Assembly (NCBI RefSeq): GCF_000203815.1
Contig: NW_004457642.1
Coordinates: 806,001 to 870,000 of the forward strand
Length of the DNA stretch: 64,000 nt
Direction: 5' to 3'
DNA from: Cavenderia fasciculata
Lineage: Eukaryota > Evosea > Eumycetozoa > Acytosteliales > Cavenderiaceae
A program made the position numbers and the translations under genes. Shown here one piece after another: positions 59,254 to 64,000 of this stretch. Numbering within the stretch: the stretch's first letter is position 1; each line of letters starts with the position of its first letter. A model generated the notes under the pieces. The model saw only the letters and a list, made by a program, of their open reading frames with translations, was not told the origin of the DNA and did not search any database.

Positions 59254-59904
59254 ATGTCTCTTAATAATAATAATAGTAAACAGATTAAATCACAACAACT
59301 ATACAAAGCTAAATGGTTATCATTTGATCAAGTAACATTTAAAGATCATAACAATGTAGATAGAGTTTGGGAAGTTTGTAATAGAACAACAAGATCAAAA
59401 CAACATGGTATTGATGGTGTAGATATCATTGCTGTCATTGAGAGTAGTAATAATGATGAACAACAACAATCAAAACAACAACATATAGTGATTATATATC
59501 AATACAGGGCACCAGTTGATAATTATGTATTAGAATTACCAGCAGGATTAATCGATGATAATGAATCACCATTGGAATGTGCTAAAAGAGAATTAAAAGA
59601 AGAGACTGGTTATGTGTGCTCAGATGATGATACAAACAACTCTAGATCATCACCCATATTGGCATTAGACCCAGGAATGAGTTCATCCAATACTATGATA
59701 TGCACCGTCAATGTTGGTGTTGCCAATATCAATGATACACCACCAAAACAAAGTTTAGAAGAAGATGAATGTATCGAGGTGATTCTTCTACCATTGGACA
59801 CCCTTTTGGATGAATTACTCTCTATACAGAAACAAAGATTATGTACAATCGATGCCAAGTTGTATACATTTGCTTTGGGGTTGTGTTGGCAAAAGAATAA
59901 ATAA
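59254..59904 (+). CDS. Nudix hydrolase, ADP-ribose pyrophosphatase type
   Basis: 216 residues in one exon. The Nudix box is complete: GLIDDNESPLECAKRELKEETGY fits G-x5-E-x7-R-E-x-x-E-E-x-G-x. Upstream are the NUDT5-like WEVCNRTTR (start of a beta-rich part) and IVIIYQYRAPVDNYVLELPAGL, which place it among ADP-sugar pyrophosphatases (ADP-ribose to AMP and ribose-5-phosphate). The Gln-rich insert before the core is dictyostelid padding. It lies 61 bases after the pseudo-Rho gene on the same strand. Confidence 0.9.
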   Translation: MSLNNNNSKQIKSQQLYKAKWLSFDQVTFKDHNNVDRVWEVCNRTTRSKQHGIDGVDIIAVIESSNNDEQQQSKQQHIVIIYQYRAPVDNYVLELPAGLIDDNESPLECAKRELKEETGYVCSDDDTNNSRSSPILALDPGMSSSNTMICTVNVGVANINDTPPKQSLEEDECIEVILLPLDTLLDELLSIQKQRLCTIDAKLYTFALGLCWQKNK

Positions 59905-60042
59905 ATATCATTCGAGTCCCCAACACGATTAAATTCGATTTTAATTATGTATACATGTGTGCTATGTTGGGCTGTTTCATCGATCGATCTAGAACAAGAA
60001 TAGAATCTAGGATATTTTATATTGCGATATTTTTGGTTTCAA

Positions 60043-60098
60043 GATCTTCAACACCCGGATAAGATATTATTTAAATATTGTTGTTGTTGTTGAAGATC
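60043..60098. repeat. Perfect 11-bp inverted repeat
   Basis: GATCTTCAACA at 60043-60053 pairs exactly with TGTTGAAGATC at 60088-60098, with a 34-base loop, in the spacer before the IPT/EGF gene. The left arm begins inside a 15-base word (60036-60050) also found in the hairpin at 27132-27204. Confidence 0.5.
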
Positions 60099-60189
60099 GG
60101 TGATATCTATCCCCCACCTTCATACTTAGTTAATAATCACAACAACATACAGAGAGAGATATCAATATTTATTTATAGAGATAAAGAGA

Positions 60190-61175
60190 ATGCTACAAAT
60201 AGATTTAAAAACAATTAATCTATTTATTTTAGTTTTTTTGTTCATTTTTGTAGGACAAACTTTTTCATCAGAGTTGCTTTCTGATGATGAGTGTAGGTAG
60301 TGAGATCAAATGATGACTGACGATTATTTAAAACTGACACATCTATTATTCATTTCGCATATATATATATATAGTAAACTCTGCTATATTTCTCATCAGA
60401 CAATATGGAGTACCATTACCACAAGATCAATCATTATGTAACGGTATAAACTTTACATGTGCTGGAACTGGTACCGACTATCATATCTCTATAATGTATT
60501 GTATTATCATTGATCATATATTCTACGCATATGTTACATAAACCTAATCACATCAAATTTCTAGTAATATTATAACTAGTGGCTTTCAAGATGTAGGGGA
60601 ATTAAATAATTCGATAACCGATTTCTATTTCCCAAGTGTTGGTAATTTCTATTTAGAACTTGCTACCAATTCAACTCCAGTCAAAGATCAATCAAAGAGT
60701 TTATTGTCTTTTATGAGAAATCTTTCTCAACTTGCTATCATGAGGTATTGTTTCTTGTGTTGTTGGTCAAATCTCATTCTAAACCCAATACAATGGTTGA
60801 TGATGATGATGATGATGATGATGATACTAACCATTTACTTTTACTTTTACTTTACTTTTTCTTTTTTTATTTAGAATTATAAATGATCCCACTATTGTTA
60901 CTGTACCTATAGACTTTGGATCAGGGATTATGTTCCCACTTCTTTCAGTTGTAGAGCTTAGATTTACACCCAATTTAATATCAATCCCATCATTTTTTAA
61001 TACTTCAAAGGCCTCCACTCTCTCAATCCGAGCACCTTCTTGTAGGGAGATAGGAATCACAGAGAACCTCTATCTCCCAAATCTAATTCAGATTTTTTTA
61101 CAGGTTGGATTAGATACACCCTACACCTGGGTCCTATCAAAGACATCATTCCCAAGAGTCTCATCATTGTTTGTA

Positions 61176-61206
<31 letters not shown>

Positions 61207-64000
61207 AAAACTAGAAAGATTGTATACTAATTAGGTCTAATTTGATTCAAATGATATTTAGAGATATTATTTCAATATCAAGTACAACATCACGGTTGAC
61301 TGTATATTATAATTTAACTCGCCCGACGTCTGTAAGATTTAGGACTGGCAATTATAATGTTATTTTTCATGAAAATTCAACTGGAATTTTAACATTGTAA
61401 GTGATTGGAGAAAGAGGAAATCAAATCATTTATAAAGATATATATATAGACTAAATTAAATCTTTTCATTCCCAAGTATTTTATCAGGTAATTCTATTTT
61501 CTCTCCAAGCATTGACAAGTTTTATCAACTAAAAGAATTGTAAGATAAAATAATCGACCATCATCTCAACATGTTTAATATATACTTAACCACACAACTC
61601 TTTATCTTTTATATAAATGTATATATATATATATTTAGCACTAGAGTAGATAGTCAAGAGAGTAAGTTACCTCTTATTTTCCCACCAAAGTTGGAAAACT
61701 TGGGATACTCTGGGTCGGAATTCACTACTCTTACAAGCCCCATTATCCCATCTACTTTAAAGATGTTGGATTTATCAATCAATCCACTGACTACAGTCGA
61801 TTTTAATATTTTCAAAAATACCAACAAGTTATCGCTTCTATTACAAGACGCATTGTTACTAACAGGGTCAATACCAGATTCGTTTTGTAGTAACCAAATA
61901 TTTATTCGCAATACTTCAATCAGTAGTATACCCGGTAAGTTATAAATCTATAGGATCCTATGTATATATATATTTAAATATATTTAAATATTAATCAAAA
62001 TGTTTCTCTTTTAGACTGTTTTTATTGTTATTATAATGATGAAAATATTGTTAAAACATCGTTACCCATTCCAAGTTCATTTGTTTGTAATATTACTATT
62101 GACAATTTTAATTTAAACTTGATTAATGGACGAGCAAATGTGACTGGCCGCAACATAGGATGGGGTAGCGTCGGTTTGCCATTATATGATCTAAAGTCGA
62201 TCGTTCCAAATAGTATTCTAGAGTACGTGTTTTAAAAGTATTTTTTATTCACCTCTTTCTATTTATTTACTAAATATTTTAATTTAATTTAGGTTGGAAA
62301 TGCAAAACTTGGTTGGACCAATATCAAATATTACTGTTAGATTGGGCAGTGTTGCTCCATTCTACCCTTTCAATTTTTCAGTATTGGAGGTTGGTATTAA
62401 ACCAATGTCGGTCACACCATCACAACAACCATCAGGATATGCTCTTTTTGATTTTGTGTTTTCAAATATAAACAACTACCTAGAACATAATGTTACCGTC
62501 CTATTAAATGGTTCATCGGTTCCCTGTTTTATTTTAAGCACAACACCATTATCTTGTCAAGTTCCATCTAGTCTCATCCCATTTGGAACCAACACACTTA
62601 AAATATCAAATGATTATTATTCTATCGATGACAGTGTATTTTATCAACAAGGTAATCAAAAAAAAACAAAATCAACTCTATGAATATTTAATTATTAATC
62701 CATCTTTTTCTTTCTACTTTTAGAGTACCCATTGATTCCATCAAATGCACAAAATATAGTTTATGCAAACCCTGGTGATATTATTACATTATCAGGTAGT
62801 TTTGGTTCCAATTATACCAATCCAATCGTTGTGTTTTATAACCAAAATGGTTATCAATCAAATTGTAATGTTACTATCATCTCACAAACACAATTGTATT
62901 GTAAACTTGAATCTAAAATGTCAAACGGTATCGTAGCTACCTTTGTTTCCTTGGGTCCCTACTCTTTGCTGTCCAACAATTCATTTACTCTTCGTTCACT
63001 TCAAGGTGACTGCGTTCTATCAACAAACAATTGCTCAAATCATGGTGTTTGTGATATCAATGGCGTTTGTTTATGTAATCAAGGATATTATAGTCAAAAT
63101 TGTTCTATTCGTATGTTTATCAAATATATATAGAGAAAGAGTCATATAAATATAATACTTTTATTAATTAATTTTTTTTAGAATACCCAACCATATCAAA
63201 TATTTCAAAAGATAATAATAATGAATTAATATTAATTGTTGGTGGAAATTTTGGTCCCTTTAATCAAATTAATGCATCTGTATTTGTAAATAATACGATT
63301 CAATGTTCTATTAATAGTATATCACAGCTATCAATTAATTGTACTATAAACTTGGGTGCTACATCATTGACATCTGGATGGATAGCTGTTACTGTCGGAA
63401 TTGAAAATCTTACAACCACGCAAAACAATGCAGTTTTCTATTTATCATTACAAGACCAGTGCAGTCTGGATACTCATTCTTGCTTTGGAAATGGGTTTTG
63501 TAATGTATATGGAAATTGTATTTGTAAAGATAATTCTTTTTACAAAAATTGTTCAATTGGTATGTATTAAGAGTTAACTTATTTAATTTATTTATTTAAT
63601 TAATTTATTATTTAATTTATTTAGCATATCCAGTTGTTACGAGCGGCCATTATGATAAAAATAATTTATCAAATGTTATCTTGTTTGGAGACTATGGTCC
63701 ATTTGGTCAAGTAAATCCCTCCGTTTACATTAATGATACACTAGTTTGTCATATTACATATATATCACAAAAATTGATAAATTGTACATTGGATCAAATT
63801 CCATCCTATGGGTTTTCATCGGTCAACATTTCAGTCGACTCTATCATTTATTATAGCCCCTCACTTTTAGTAGGCCCAAACCTACCACCTACTCCATCAC
63901 CCAACAGCACAACATCAACAAGTGGAGGCCCAGTTCTCTCTCCTATGCAAAAATGTGAACAAAATACCAATAATTGTTTTGGTAATGGAGCATGCTCAAT
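60190..64000 (+). CDS. IPT/TIG-EGF cell-surface protein, 5' part
   Basis: The gene runs off the window. Exons inferred: 60190-60296, 60400-60495, 60565-60744, 60875-61168, then 61262-61396, 61477-61539, 61639-61934, 62015-62222, 62293-62651, 62724-63110, 63182-63559 and 63625 onward. A signal peptide (about 1-25) opens the protein. An LRR-like region follows (LPLIFPPKLENLGYSGSEF, IPSTLKMLDLSINPLTTV), then repeated modules made of an IPT/TIG beta-sandwich plus an EGF-like cysteine motif (CSNHGVCDINGVCLCNQGYY; CFGNGFCNVYGNCICKDNSF). Many N-glycosylation sites suggest a surface protein. Similar proteins in Dictyostelium (ComC-like and Tgr-like) act in cell communication and adhesion. A tiny extra exon at 61207-61221 would also keep frame, so splicing there is uncertain. 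Confidence 0.75.

Overview
The window reads as nuclear DNA of a dictyostelid social amoeba. Intergenic DNA is very AT-rich and full of simple repeats (AAT, CAA, TA, poly-A). Exons are richer in GC and carry poly-Asn, poly-Gln and poly-Ser/Thr tracts. Most genes have short introns with GTATGT/GTAAGT donors and pyrimidine-rich TAG acceptors, and several families are typical of dictyostelids (an F-box/SH2/ankyrin protein, repeat-type LRR proteins, IPT/TIG-EGF surface proteins). The sequence alone does not fix the species. I see no rRNA, tRNA, CRISPR array, retroelement or virus-derived element.

Layout: 1-4443 is a gene-poor stretch, followed by a PHO80-type cyclin and a small secreted, probably GPI-anchored protein. 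7266-10572 is a second gene-poor stretch. 10573-25764 is dense: a giant PP2C-like protein, a mitochondrial RecA head-to-head with an adenylate-kinase-like protein, ribosomal protein eS1, an SCFD2-like Sec1 relative, the AP-2 mu subunit, and a superoxide-dismutase-fold protein of mitochondrial-ribosome type. 27397-38214 has an ankyrin protein, a frame-broken LRR gene, a double threonine dehydratase with one dead half, an acidic orphan protein and a coilin homologue. 38507-51470 has an F-box/SH2/ankyrin protein, ArfGAP, RapGAP, a Fyv7-like ribosome-assembly factor, a SETD9-like SET protein, ribosomal protein uS17 and dihydropteridine reductase. 51683-64000 has a formin, an LRR/coiled-coil/pseudo-Rho protein, a Nudix hydrolase and the 5' part of an IPT/TIG-EGF surface protein that runs off the end.

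Genes are unlinked in function, as expected for a eukaryote. Themes that recur are vesicle traffic (AP-2 mu, ArfGAP, SCFD2), actin and small-GTPase signalling (formin, RapGAP, pseudo-Rho), mitochondrial maintenance (RecA, the SOD-fold protein, the adenylate-kinase-like protein) and ribosomes (eS1, uS17, Fyv7). The most unusual items are the double threonine dehydratase (30351-34380), the LRR/pseudo-Rho fusion (57474-59192), a motif pair shared by both ribosomal-protein promoters, and long perfect hairpins in intergenic DNA (27132-27204, 50472-50523, 60043-60098). Splice junctions given below were inferred by reading frame continuity plus GT-AG signals and homology; no transcript evidence was available.
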